Shown here piece by piece: positions 1 to 6,117 of a DNA stretch of 8,448 bases (position 1 is its first letter; the number at the start of each line of letters is the position of its first letter). The position numbers and the translations under genes were made by a program. The notes below the pieces were generated by a model that worked only from the letters and a program-made list of their open reading frames with translations, had not been told where the DNA came from and did not search any database. The stretch covers positions 1 through 8,448 of the forward strand of contig JAGHCZ010000099.1 of the NCBI GenBank assembly GCA_021160205.1, given 5' to 3'. The DNA is from Nitrososphaerota archaeon. Lineage in GTDB: Archaea > Thermoproteota > Nitrososphaeria_A > Caldarchaeales > Wolframiiraptoraceae.

Positions 1-1329
1 GGACTTTGGCTTCATAACTTCTCTTAGAAAAGTTGTCGCATAACATCCAGGAGGCAGGCTCACTTTAAACGTCGCAGAAGCCTCGTCGAATTGAATAATC
101 TCACACGTCCATTTTGGAACAGTTATTGGCCGAAAAGATCCTCGGGTCGATGCTTCGGGAACCCCTTTAAGCCTAAACATTTCTAAAGATATTTTGAGCT
201 CTTCCACCGCGTCTAAAACCGCCTCGCCCTTACTGCTCTTCGGGATAGTCGATAAATATCCCGGAACCGGTAAAGCTATCGCCAGCTTTCCGAGCCTAAT
301 CAGCCTTTCAGCTTGTTCATAGTTCCCTCTGGTGACCTCTATCGGTCTTCCAGGTTCCGGTCTCCCGAAAACATCCAATCGCAGCACGAGGTCGCCTATC
401 TCTAACTCCCTCAGTTTTTCCGCGGAGATTATCTTTGAAAGAGCCTTGTTAAAGATCAAGGCGGAAACTGATTCAACTAATAGCCTCCGAAGCCTAAGCG
501 GGAGAGAACGTAAAGCGCCGGCGTAGTCTCCTGGATGCTGGATTAGGTATCTAATCATCTCCCTTTCATATCTCAAGCTTTTAGGAAAATATTCTAGAGC
601 TGATTCCAAGTTAAATTCCCTCGAAATTCTTTCTCTCGCTTCTCGATTTTTACCGCTTTCAAGAACGGAGTATTCTCCTAAGAAAGACTTGACCGCGTCT
701 TCTAGCCTGTTCAGCATAATGAGTTTTCCGACGATCGGAGTTATAGGGCGAGTTATCCCGAACCTTTGGTGCCCATAAAAATTTGGGAGACCCTTTGACC
801 TCAATTCTCGGATGCACTCTTCGACTTCGCCTATGTTTCCGCTGATTTTCCTTATTTTTATCTCGAAGAAGTTTTTGGCGAGAGATTTCGACGTGAGTGG
901 AGCAGAGCAGCCTCCTATGGGAAAGACGTGAATAATGCCTCCGAGCCTTAATCCGGCCTCATCCATGAATCCCCTCGGAACCGCGATGAACTGCCAGCTT
1001 ATGCTCATCTTATCTTTTATCCCGCATATGCTTATCTGCTTAGGTCTTAGTCCGAGCTTTCTGGCGATAGCCGTCGACGCCCTGATCGTGTCGATTCCCT
1101 TTTTCTTCATTATAGCCAGCACGTAATCTCCTAAGCCTTCCGCATATCTTCTTCCGGATTCATAGAGAGCTTTCGCGTCAAGTCCGCTGATTAAAACTTC
1201 CCAAGCCAAGAAATCCTCAGGCTTGCTCTTTATCACTCCGCCTATTCCCTTTGACTTCGAAACGTATCCGCTTATGCCGATGAATTCTTCGACTTCCTCG
1301 GGTTTAAGAGATGAAAGCTTTCCAAGCAT
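1..1329 (-). CDS. truD: tRNA pseudouridine(13) synthase TruD, 3' end cut by window edge
   Basis: Reading the minus strand from ATG at 1329 gives 443 codons with no stop before base 1. Family knowledge: TruD isomerises U13 in the D-arm of some tRNAs to pseudouridine and works in the cytoplasm. Seen: a GIKDK motif with the expected catalytic Asp at residue 106, the family signature NFYGHQRFG at 183-191, and an RGSFRP stretch at 396-401. The C-terminal YATTFLREVMK (430-440) resembles the usual family ending, so probably only a few residues are missing. Roughly residues 190-400 would be the TRUD-specific insertion domain. It starts 19 nt after the pth2 stop with a GGGAT/TGATC-type SD just upstream, so it is probably last in the rtcA-nadM-pth2-truD cluster. 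The frame is intact and no key residue appears missing. Confidence 0.93.
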   Translation of the reverse strand, partial: MLGKLSSLKPEEVEEFIGISGYVSKSKGIGGVIKSKPEDFLAWEVLISGLDAKALYESGRRYAEGLGDYVLAIMKKKGIDTIRASTAIARKLGLRPKQISICGIKDKMSISWQFIAVPRGFMDEAGLRLGGIIHVFPIGGCSAPLTSKSLAKNFFEIKIRKISGNIGEVEECIRELRSKGLPNFYGHQRFGITRPITPIVGKLIMLNRLEDAVKSFLGEYSVLESGKNREARERISREFNLESALEYFPKSLRYEREMIRYLIQHPGDYAGALRSLPLRLRRLLVESVSALIFNKALSKIISAEKLRELEIGDLVLRLDVFGRPEPGRPIEVTRGNYEQAERLIRLGKLAIALPVPGYLSTIPKSSKGEAVLDAVEELKISLEMFRLKGVPEASTRGSFRPITVPKWTCEIIQFDEASATFKVSLPPGCYATTFLREVMKPKS

Positions 1330-1332
1330 GTT

Positions 1333-1344
1333 GATCAATCCCTT
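1333..1344 (-). promoter_or_regulatory. Possible ribosome binding site of truD
   Basis: On the minus strand AAGGGATTGATC precedes ATG by 3 nt. It has GGGA and TGATC elements that could pair with the archaeal 16S 3' end (AUCACCUCCU), but the match is interrupted. It supports the ATG at 1329 and translation from a transcript shared with pth2. Confidence 0.4.
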
Positions 1345-1348
1345 CTAA

Positions 1349-1717
1349 CTAAAGAAGCTTAAGCCTTCCCGTTACCTTATCGATCACATCCGACGGCGCC
1401 GGCCCGATCCCGAGAGCCGTAATCGTCCCCGGAGGCACCTCGGTCAACCCGGCATCCTCAATTAACGACGCGGGCAATCCGAGCGCCCTCGCCTCCTCGA
1501 AAAGCATTCTCAGCTCTCCTTCTCCGGCGCCCCTTAACACGACTTTCTTCTGCCCTTCGTTAAGCCACGCCTTAAACCACTCCGGCCTCAGTTTCCTGCA
1601 CTCCTCGGCCGCCGAGATCGCCGCGTGAGCAGTTTGAGTAGCGATCTTTCCGGAGCTCATCTTTAAGTCGGTTCGGATGATTATCGCTTGCTTATACTTG
1701 AACGTTCGTCTCAGCAT
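1349..1717 (-). CDS. pth2: Peptidyl-tRNA hydrolase, archaeal Pth2 type
   Basis: The 122-residue protein has the size of Pth2 enzymes, which release peptides from peptidyl-tRNAs dropped by ribosomes so that the tRNA can be recharged. Family motifs are clear: KMSSGKIATQTAHA at about 19-32 (the basic and His residues of the active-site helix), GQKKVVL at about 55-61, and AGLTEVPPGT followed by LGIGPAP at about 88-109. It belongs to the Pth2/Bit1 fold, unrelated to bacterial Pth. The ATG at 1717 has no SD, but a TATA-like box lies 26-27 nt upstream, suggesting a leaderless start despite nadM ending only 56 nt away. An ATG start gives a short extra MLRRTFKY before the conserved KQAIIIR strand. The stop is TAG at 1349-1351. 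Nothing is missing from the conserved core. Confidence 0.95.
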   Translation of the reverse strand: MLRRTFKYKQAIIIRTDLKMSSGKIATQTAHAAISAAEECRKLRPEWFKAWLNEGQKKVVLRGAGEGELRMLFEEARALGLPASLIEDAGLTEVPPGTITALGIGPAPSDVIDKVTGRLKLL

Positions 1718-1739
1718 CGATAAAAATGGTCAAAGGGAA

Positions 1740-1747
1740 TTTAGAAA
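1740..1747 (-). promoter_or_regulatory. TATA-like box A upstream of pth2
   Basis: On the minus strand TTTCTAAA is centred about 26-27 nt before the ATG at 1717, the archaeal box A to transcription start distance. With no SD before this ATG, it fits a promoter giving a leaderless pth2 mRNA. The short degenerate motif could be chance. Confidence 0.4.
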
Positions 1748-1773
1748 CTTAACTGTTTGAGAGAGGCTAGATA

Positions 1774-2289
1774 TCAATCTTTTTTGGAGATCTCTTTTAG
1801 TCTTTCGACGCCTTTGATCTCCTTAATGTATTCCGCGACGGACTTCGGGACTAAGTCTTCCCATCGCTCTCCGCTTAACATTTTTTCTCTTATTATAGTG
1901 CCCATCTCAACGTCTCTGCTGTAAAGTTTCATCTGCTTTACCGCGTATCCTTCTTCCTCGAAAAGCCGCTTTACGAGCGGGTTGTTCGTATAGACTTCGT
2001 CAAATTTTGGGCAGAAAGACTTCACCTTCGAGACCCAAATCGAGTGCTCTCCGACATCTGGGACGGGGATCAATATCACCTTTGAAAGATCTATCTTAGC
2101 TTCCATTAACGCTAACCTAAGCATCTCTATTCTCTCTCCCGCCGTGAAGGGGTTCTCGAATGTGTGGCTGTATTGAGCGCTTCCAATTACTATGATTAAC
2201 TCATCGCATCTATCTAATGCTTGTTTTGCGGCGTGTAAGTGGCCGAGGTGGAACGGCTGAAACCTTCCGACAAAGAGACCTCTCTTCAA
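1774..2289 (-). CDS. nadM: Nicotinamide-nucleotide adenylyltransferase (archaeal NMNAT)
   Basis: This enzyme joins NMN and ATP to make NAD+ (or NaMN to make the deamido form). The 171-residue length fits the archaeal NadM family. Seen: GRFQPFHLGHL at 8-18, with the nucleotidyltransferase HxGH signature at 14-17; IGSAQYSHTFENPFTAGER at 35-53, nearly identical to the archaeal family block; NNPLVKRLF at 102-110; and a C-terminal W-x-x-L-V-P...IKEIKGVERL. The second phosphate-binding motif, usually SGTxIR, reads MGTIIR at 129-134, so Met replaces the usual Ser while Thr131 and Arg134 remain. The start is TTG at 2289, chosen because it gives the canonical KRGLFVGRF beginning and has a GGGAGGG SD 9 nt upstream. 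The TTG overlaps the rtcA TGA as TTGA, so the two genes should be translationally coupled. Confidence 0.93.
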   Translation of the reverse strand: MKRGLFVGRFQPFHLGHLHAAKQALDRCDELIIVIGSAQYSHTFENPFTAGERIEMLRLALMEAKIDLSKVILIPVPDVGEHSIWVSKVKSFCPKFDEVYTNNPLVKRLFEEEGYAVKQMKLYSRDVEMGTIIREKMLSGERWEDLVPKSVAEYIKEIKGVERLKEISKKD

Positions 2290-3386
2290 CTTCGCGCGCC
2301 CTCCCAGGCTTGCTGTCTCCTATATCCTATACCCTTTATCCTTATCGTCGCCGGCTCTCCCAGGCTTCCGAATACCTCCACCTCGCATCCAGCGAGCATT
2401 TTGCATAGGTCTATGCTCGTTGTGGTGTGGGTAGTGAGCTCCGATACCCTGTATTCAGATATTCCATCCGCCAATGTCGCCCAGATAACCAGTTGATCGC
2501 CTAAATGCTTATCCACCGCCGCTCCTGAGTCGATGTGTTTGAGAAGCTCTTTAGCCGCGTCTTCGGCAACCTTCTCAGCAGGCACTCCTAGTCTTCCCAA
2601 ATTATCCGATCCCAGACGGGCTCCTGATTTAAGTTCGGCGACCAAGATTATTCCGCAGCCCGGGTCAAGCGAGCATTTTTTATCTCCAGGCTTAAGAACT
2701 TCCCTCTCTATCATTACATCGTATCCCCTTTCTTTGAAAATTTTCTCCGCGGTGGAGGCCATTCGTTCAACGATGTGCGATGGAAGCCTACAGCTGTAGC
2801 TCAGCCCTCTAATACCTTTCACTTCCCCCGCGTCAACCAATCTTAGGGGCTTGAGCCTATCAACTGGAGCCGACTTAGCTTTAATCACCCCACCTCCCTT
2901 CGGATAAAATCCTCTTCTAAGAAGGGCGATCTCGAACTCGCATCCCATCTTAGCTATAGTCGGCAGGAGAATCATGTTGAAATATTCGACCGGCGGGGCC
3001 ATGGGATTATTTGTTCCGCCCCTGAGCTCGACTTCGATGGGGCCGCTGCTGAAAGCCATGGCGGGCATCAAGCTTTGAAGAATTAAAGTAGTACTTCCGG
3101 CGGTTCCTGCGTCAAAAAACATTCTCCCGCTTCCAAGCTTTCTAGGCCTGAAAAGTATCTCCCTAGATCCAACGCTCAATCCCGTCACCTCGGCAGAGGA
3201 GAGAGCCGCGACAGCCTTTACCCCGGTTAGATGCTGCGGCTTTAAACCGGGATTACGCCTCTTTGCCCTGATATTGTATATCCTGATCGGTTTGAGGAGA
3301 ACGGCTGAAAGAGCAACGGCGTTTCTAAGAATTTGTCCGCCGCCCTCTCCCATGGAGCCGTCGATCTCAGCTAATCTTCCGTTCAT
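2286..3386 (-). CDS. rtcA: RNA 3'-terminal phosphate cyclase RtcA
   Basis: RtcA uses ATP to turn an RNA 3'-phosphate into a 2',3'-cyclic phosphate through a covalent enzyme-AMP intermediate. At 366 residues it is somewhat longer than the well-known bacterial enzyme. Seen: the N-terminal GEGGGQILRN at 13-22, LKPQHLTGV at 48-56, GSTTLILQSLMP at 97-108, GGTNNPMAPP at 123-132 and FYPKGGG at 160-166. The block around HLGDQL (294-299) is followed by ELTTHTTTSI at 316-325. By comparison with E. coli RtcA, whose nucleophile is His309, I take His320 of this last motif as the adenylylated residue. The ATG at 3386 has a TATA-like box about 26 nt upstream and no SD, so rtcA probably heads the minus-strand transcript that continues into nadM. 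Confidence 0.95.
   Translation of the reverse strand: MNGRLAEIDGSMGEGGGQILRNAVALSAVLLKPIRIYNIRAKRRNPGLKPQHLTGVKAVAALSSAEVTGLSVGSREILFRPRKLGSGRMFFDAGTAGSTTLILQSLMPAMAFSSGPIEVELRGGTNNPMAPPVEYFNMILLPTIAKMGCEFEIALLRRGFYPKGGGVIKAKSAPVDRLKPLRLVDAGEVKGIRGLSYSCRLPSHIVERMASTAEKIFKERGYDVMIEREVLKPGDKKCSLDPGCGIILVAELKSGARLGSDNLGRLGVPAEKVAEDAAKELLKHIDSGAAVDKHLGDQLVIWATLADGISEYRVSELTTHTTTSIDLCKMLAGCEVEVFGSLGEPATIRIKGIGYRRQQAWEGARS
2299..2305 (-). promoter_or_regulatory. Shine-Dalgarno fixing the TTG start of nadM
   Basis: GGGAGGG on the minus strand lies inside the last codons of rtcA, 9 nt before the TTG at 2289. It supports the unusual TTG start and coupling of nadM translation to rtcA termination. Confidence 0.65.
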
Positions 3387-3407
3387 CTAAGCCGAATGAT
3401 CAAAAAC

Positions 3408-3417
3408 AAATATTATG
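3408..3417 (-). promoter_or_regulatory. TATA-like box A of rtcA
   Basis: On the minus strand ATAATATTTG is centred about 26 nt before the rtcA ATG in the 40-nt gap after the nuclease-like gene. The spacing fits an archaeal promoter with a leaderless mRNA. The adjoining TTTGTTTTTG run (3410-3401) could also act as a weak U-rich terminator for the upstream gene. Confidence 0.55.
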
Positions 3418-3426
3418 TTTATCGCT

Positions 3427-4257
3427 TTACTTGGAGGCCATATTTTTCGCGATGTTTATGATATTTTCAGCGAATTCTCTCTCGGATCCAATTATTTCCA
3501 TTAGCTCGTTTTCATCGAGCTCCGCCAGCTGTTTTACAGTGACTATTCCGCGTTCACCGAGCCGAGCTATTTGAGCTCCTGAGAGGGTTCTTATGATCGT
3601 TATCGGATGAAGCTTGTGAGATGCGACTATGTCTCCCAGAGCAAATGCCCTCGGATATCTCCAGCCCATATACTTGATTCCCTTGCATCTAGCATATCTT
3701 TCAGCGTGAGCCGAGATCTTGGTGTTGCATGCGAGGATTGCTGAAGTGAAGGCGTAGTGATGAAAACCGAGCCTATAGCCCTCTTTCAAGTCCTCTAATG
3801 CGGCCCAAAGCTGTAGAACCGTGTCCAAACCCGTGTAGGTATGCGGGTTTTGATGATGCTTGACTTCGACGACGAGTATTTCATCTCCCTTAAAGGCGAT
3901 TCCATCGATTTCGTGGCTTACGCACCTTCCATCTAAAACTCTCCCGGGCTCCACCAAATATCCGATCGCCCTCAAGACCAATCTTATGTATTCCTCGAAG
4001 TCGGGCTTAGATCTCATAACCGATATCGCCTCCCTCAGGTCGCCGATGTGCTTAAGCTCCGGCTTAATCTCCCTCGCTAGCTCGTGGATCATCGAGAGAA
4101 TCCTCGATGTCGGAATGCCGTCGTAAACTCTCTTCGACACCTCGTCCGCGAGGTCCTCCGCATCGCTGTGCTCTAATCCCAAGTGCAACGCGGTTCTCAG
4201 CACCTTGGCTCTATCGTAGGGCTCAAGCCTTCCATCGGCCTTCTTAACTTGAACCAT
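3427..4257 (-). CDS. ATP-cone / PD-(D/E)XK nuclease-fold / HhH protein of unknown role
   Basis: From ATG 4257 the protein has 276 residues in three parts. Residues 1-90 resemble an ATP-cone, the nucleotide-sensing domain of ribonucleotide reductases and NrdR: VKKADGRLEPYDRAKVLRT at 4-22 and a later DLREAI (73-78). Residues about 95-225 look like a PD-(D/E)XK (Mrr/Holliday-resolvase-like) nuclease, with HEIDGI containing Asp118, then EVKHH with Glu131 and Lys133, and a helix with Gln149 and Trp151. The C-terminal 50 residues (LSGAQIARLGERGIVTVKQLAELDENELMEI, in parts) look like a DNA-binding helix-hairpin-helix. I infer a nucleotide-regulated nuclease acting on DNA or RNA; the substrate is not evident. 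The frame extends upstream to an ATG at 4323, but the extra 22 residues precede the conserved domain. The 4257 start has a TATA-like box 25 nt upstream and is preferred. Confidence 0.8.
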   Translation of the reverse strand: MVQVKKADGRLEPYDRAKVLRTALHLGLEHSDAEDLADEVSKRVYDGIPTSRILSMIHELAREIKPELKHIGDLREAISVMRSKPDFEEYIRLVLRAIGYLVEPGRVLDGRCVSHEIDGIAFKGDEILVVEVKHHQNPHTYTGLDTVLQLWAALEDLKEGYRLGFHHYAFTSAILACNTKISAHAERYARCKGIKYMGWRYPRAFALGDIVASHKLHPITIIRTLSGAQIARLGERGIVTVKQLAELDENELMEIIGSEREFAENIINIAKNMASK

Positions 4258-4277
4258 GTAAAATCTATTGTATGAAG

Positions 4278-4286
4278 AAGCTTTAA
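4278..4286 (-). promoter_or_regulatory. TATA-like box A favouring the 4257 start of the nuclease-like gene
   Basis: TTAAAGCTT on the minus strand, preceded by purine-rich GGAAACCG that could serve as a BRE, is centred 25 nt before the ATG at 4257. This predicts a transcript beginning at or near that codon, which would exclude the longer reading frame from 4323. Confidence 0.45.
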
Positions 4287-4330
4287 CGGTTTCCAACAAC
4301 CTCAAATCCAGCGATGCAGGCATTTTTCTA

Positions 4331-4385
4331 GGCGATGATGAGTCCTGGCTGCCCGAGTAGTGAGGATAGTTAAAAGCGCTGAGCC
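4331..4385 (+). ncRNA. C/D box small guide RNA (archaeal sRNA)
   Basis: All four boxes are visible in order. Box C ATGATGA (4335-4341) is a perfect RUGAUGA. D' is CCGA (4353-4356), C' is GTGAGGA (4360-4366) and box D is a perfect CTGA (4379-4382). The guide spacers are 11 nt (4342-4352) and 12 nt (4367-4378), and the D'-C' loop is 3 nt, all archaeal-like. GGC at 4331-4333 pairs with GCC at 4383-4385, leaving a 3-nt loop before the G-A pairs, as a kink-turn requires. In the internal motif the usual U-U contact is replaced by a G-C pair (C' position 5 with D' position 2), which preserves pairing. Such RNAs bind L7Ae, Nop5 and fibrillarin and guide 2'-O-methylation. The D guide matches a tRNA-Lys(UUU) anticodon loop. 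It lies in the leader of the downstream DUF62 gene and may be co-transcribed with it. Confidence 0.82.
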
Positions 4386-4392
4386 AACTCTT

Positions 4393-4399
4393 GGAGGTG
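4393..4399 (+). promoter_or_regulatory. Strong Shine-Dalgarno fixing the TTG start at 4407
   Basis: GGAGGTG is a perfect complement of the archaeal 16S 3' end and ends 7 nt before the TTG at 4407. It decides this non-ATG start and lies just after the sRNA's terminal stem. Confidence 0.85.
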
Positions 4400-4406
4400 G
4401 GAGACC

Positions 4407-5210
4407 TTGAAGCCGATAATTTCCCTCCTAACAGATTACGGCCTTAAAGACCCCTACGTAGCGCAAGTTAAAGCCGTGATTCTGTCTTATTGCGTAGACG
4501 CTGTGATAATAGACCTCACCCACGAAATCTCGGCATTTAACGAGCTTCAAGCCGCTTTCCTGCTAAAAGTGAGCGCGCCGCATATGCCTAAGGGAACAAT
4601 CCACGTATGCATAGTCGATCCAGGAGTAGGCACCGAGAGAAGAGGAATCATCATCAAAACGCGCAGAGGAGATGTTTTCATAGGCCCTGACACGGGATTT
4701 ATGATCCCCGCGGCGGAGGAACTTGGAATAGAACGAGTTTGCTTAATCGATGAGTCTAGGCTTCCGCCGAGATTTTCCGAAACTTTCCACGGCCGAGACG
4801 TGTTCGCGCACGTCGCTGGAAAAATCGCATCGGGAGAGAAAATCGAGGAAATAGGCGGGGAAATCTCGGATTTCGCTAGATTGGAGCTTCCTGAGCCGAT
4901 GATCTCCGGCGAAAAAATCGGCGCCGTGGCTGTGCACGTTGATAGATTCGGAAATGTGATCACAAACGTGAAACCGAAGCTATTTTCAGCTAGATTCGGA
5001 GACCAGGTCGTTATCAAGCATAAAGATGTGGAAATAAAGTGCAAATATGTTAAATCTTATGCGCACGTCCCTTTAGGAGAGCCGCTGATCACTATTGGAG
5101 GAACGGGGTATATTGAAATCTCCGTTAATCGTGGAAACGCCGCGGAAAAATTTGGCATAGTTCCTGGAAGCAAGTTGACATTCATTAAATCTGAGCGAGA
5201 AATTCTTTAA
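4407..5210 (+). CDS. SAM hydroxide adenosyltransferase (DUF62 / SAM_HAT family)
   Basis: Family members, related to fluorinase and chlorinase, use water or hydroxide to split S-adenosylmethionine into adenosine and methionine; their physiological purpose is poorly defined. The 267 residues match the full two-domain length. Seen: the N-terminal SLLTDYG at 6-12 with Asp10; VDPGVGTERR at 70-79, carrying the family Asp71 and Arg78; and FHGRDVFA at 127-134, with His128. These supply the Asp-Arg-His triad thought to activate water. VDRFGNVITNV near 193-203 is the C-terminal-domain block that helps hold the adenosine. The start is TTG, justified by a perfect SD and the canonical KPIISLLTDYG opening. 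The leader contains the C/D box sRNA. The stop codon is embedded in the TATA-like box of the next gene. Confidence 0.92.
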   Translation: MKPIISLLTDYGLKDPYVAQVKAVILSYCVDAVIIDLTHEISAFNELQAAFLLKVSAPHMPKGTIHVCIVDPGVGTERRGIIIKTRRGDVFIGPDTGFMIPAAEELGIERVCLIDESRLPPRFSETFHGRDVFAHVAGKIASGEKIEEIGGEISDFARLELPEPMISGEKIGAVAVHVDRFGNVITNVKPKLFSARFGDQVVIKHKDVEIKCKYVKSYAHVPLGEPLITIGGTGYIEISVNRGNAAEKFGIVPGSKLTFIKSEREIL

Positions 5211-5213
5211 AAA
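5206..5213 (+). promoter_or_regulatory. TATA-like box A of the nucleotidyltransferase gene
   Basis: TTTAAAAA is a very good archaeal box A and overlaps the TAA stop of the preceding gene. Its centre is about 30 nt before the ATG at 5240, placing the predicted transcription start only a few nt from that codon. There is no SD, so a nearly leaderless mRNA is likely. Confidence 0.6.
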
Positions 5214-5239
5214 GGCGTAAAATTCATGCATTTTTGAAA

Positions 5240-6079
5240 ATGACCATCGATAAGGCGGTCATCCTCGCTAGGGGATTGGGGAAGAGAATGCGGAAACAAG
5301 CAGAGAGCTTGAGATTAAATTCCTTTATCGAGGAGAAGGCAGATAAAGGTTGGAAGCCGTTTATACCCATCGGCGGCAGACCGTTCATCGATTATCAGAT
5401 ACTTGAATTGAAGGATGCTGGATTTAGAAAGGTGTGCCTCGTAGTCGGCCGAGAACACCTAATACTGAAAGATCACTATCAAGAACTAGGAACCCAGCTC
5501 GGAGTCGAGATCTCCCTGACTATTCAAGAAAAACCTTTGGGAACCGCTGACGCGGTTTACGCTTCTAAAAATTTCGTTAGAAATGATTCTTTTATAGTTT
5601 TGAACGGCGATAACTTTTATCCGAGGGAACCCTTGGAAATCATAAAAAGCCAAGTTGATGAGAACAGGTGTTACGTCATCGGATTTGAAAGAGAATCGCT
5701 GATCGAAAAAAGCAACTTCGATGCCGGGAGAATAAGATCTTTTTCCGTGATGCTTGTGGATGACGACATGAATTTGATTAAGATCGTTGAAAAACCTGAC
5801 GACCCAGAGCTGTATAGATCGAGGCATGGAATACTGATCAACATGAACCTCTGGAGGTTTACGCCGGTAATCTTTGAAGCATGTAAGAGAATTAAGCCTC
5901 ATCCCGAGAGAGGAGAATTCGAACTCACCTCGGCTGTTCAAACACTAGTAGACGAAAAGATAGCAGAAGTAAAGGTTTTACCCGTCAAATCCTTCGTTTT
6001 AGACCTCACCTATAGAGCCGATATACCGATCGTCGAGAAATTGATTAAGAGATTTGAAAATGAGCTTCGAAAGCCTTAA
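5240..6079 (+). CDS. Sugar-1-phosphate nucleotidyltransferase (NTP_transferase family)
   Basis: Enzymes of this family condense an NTP with a sugar-1-phosphate to give an NDP-sugar and pyrophosphate. The 279-residue protein (from ATG 5240) is a single GT-A-like Rossmann domain without an acyltransferase tail. Seen: the nucleotide-binding loop ARGLGKRMR at 10-18 (GxGxRM), then Lys39-Pro40 and IGGRPFIDY at 44-52; QEKPLGTADAVY at 96-107 for base and sugar contacts; and LNGDNF at 121-126 with Asp124 as likely metal ligand. The stretch between GxGxRM and KP is about 20 residues, longer than usual. The frame could begin at TTG 5234, two codons earlier, but no SD supports it and the TATA-like box favours ATG. 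The GlmU-like gene follows 38 nt later, so both probably act on one nucleotide sugar. The exact NTP and sugar cannot be read from the sequence. Confidence 0.87.
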   Translation: MTIDKAVILARGLGKRMRKQAESLRLNSFIEEKADKGWKPFIPIGGRPFIDYQILELKDAGFRKVCLVVGREHLILKDHYQELGTQLGVEISLTIQEKPLGTADAVYASKNFVRNDSFIVLNGDNFYPREPLEIIKSQVDENRCYVIGFERESLIEKSNFDAGRIRSFSVMLVDDDMNLIKIVEKPDDPELYRSRHGILINMNLWRFTPVIFEACKRIKPHPERGEFELTSAVQTLVDEKIAEVKVLPVKSFVLDLTYRADIPIVEKLIKRFENELRKP

Positions 6080-6100
6080 ACAGGGGCGTTGAGAAAATTT

Positions 6101-6110
6101 AGGAGAGATC
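6101..6110 (+). promoter_or_regulatory. Shine-Dalgarno of the GlmU-like gene
   Basis: AGGAGAGATC, close to AGGAGGTGATC, lies 7 nt before the ATG at 6118. It marks this as an internal gene translated from the transcript that begins before the nucleotidyltransferase. Confidence 0.7.
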
Positions 6111-6117
6111 AGGAAAA

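Noticed and set aside
3401..3410. T-rich run on the minus strand after the nuclease-like gene as a terminator
   Set aside because: Only about nine T with a G interruption and it overlaps the rtcA promoter region; too weak for a separate feature.
4258..4323. N-terminal extension of the nuclease-like protein from an upstream ATG at 4323
   Set aside because: No SD before 4323, the extra 22 residues precede the point where ATP-cone homology begins, and a TATA-like box sits 25 nt before the internal ATG at 4257.
4547..5044. Long minus-strand open frame opposite the DUF62 gene
   Set aside because: It is the antisense shadow of a well-supported family gene, with no start signal and a composition typical of a reverse frame.
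5234..5239. TTG start two codons before the ATG of the nucleotidyltransferase
   Set aside because: No SD supports it; the ATG at 5240 fits the predicted transcription start and the family's usual N-terminus.
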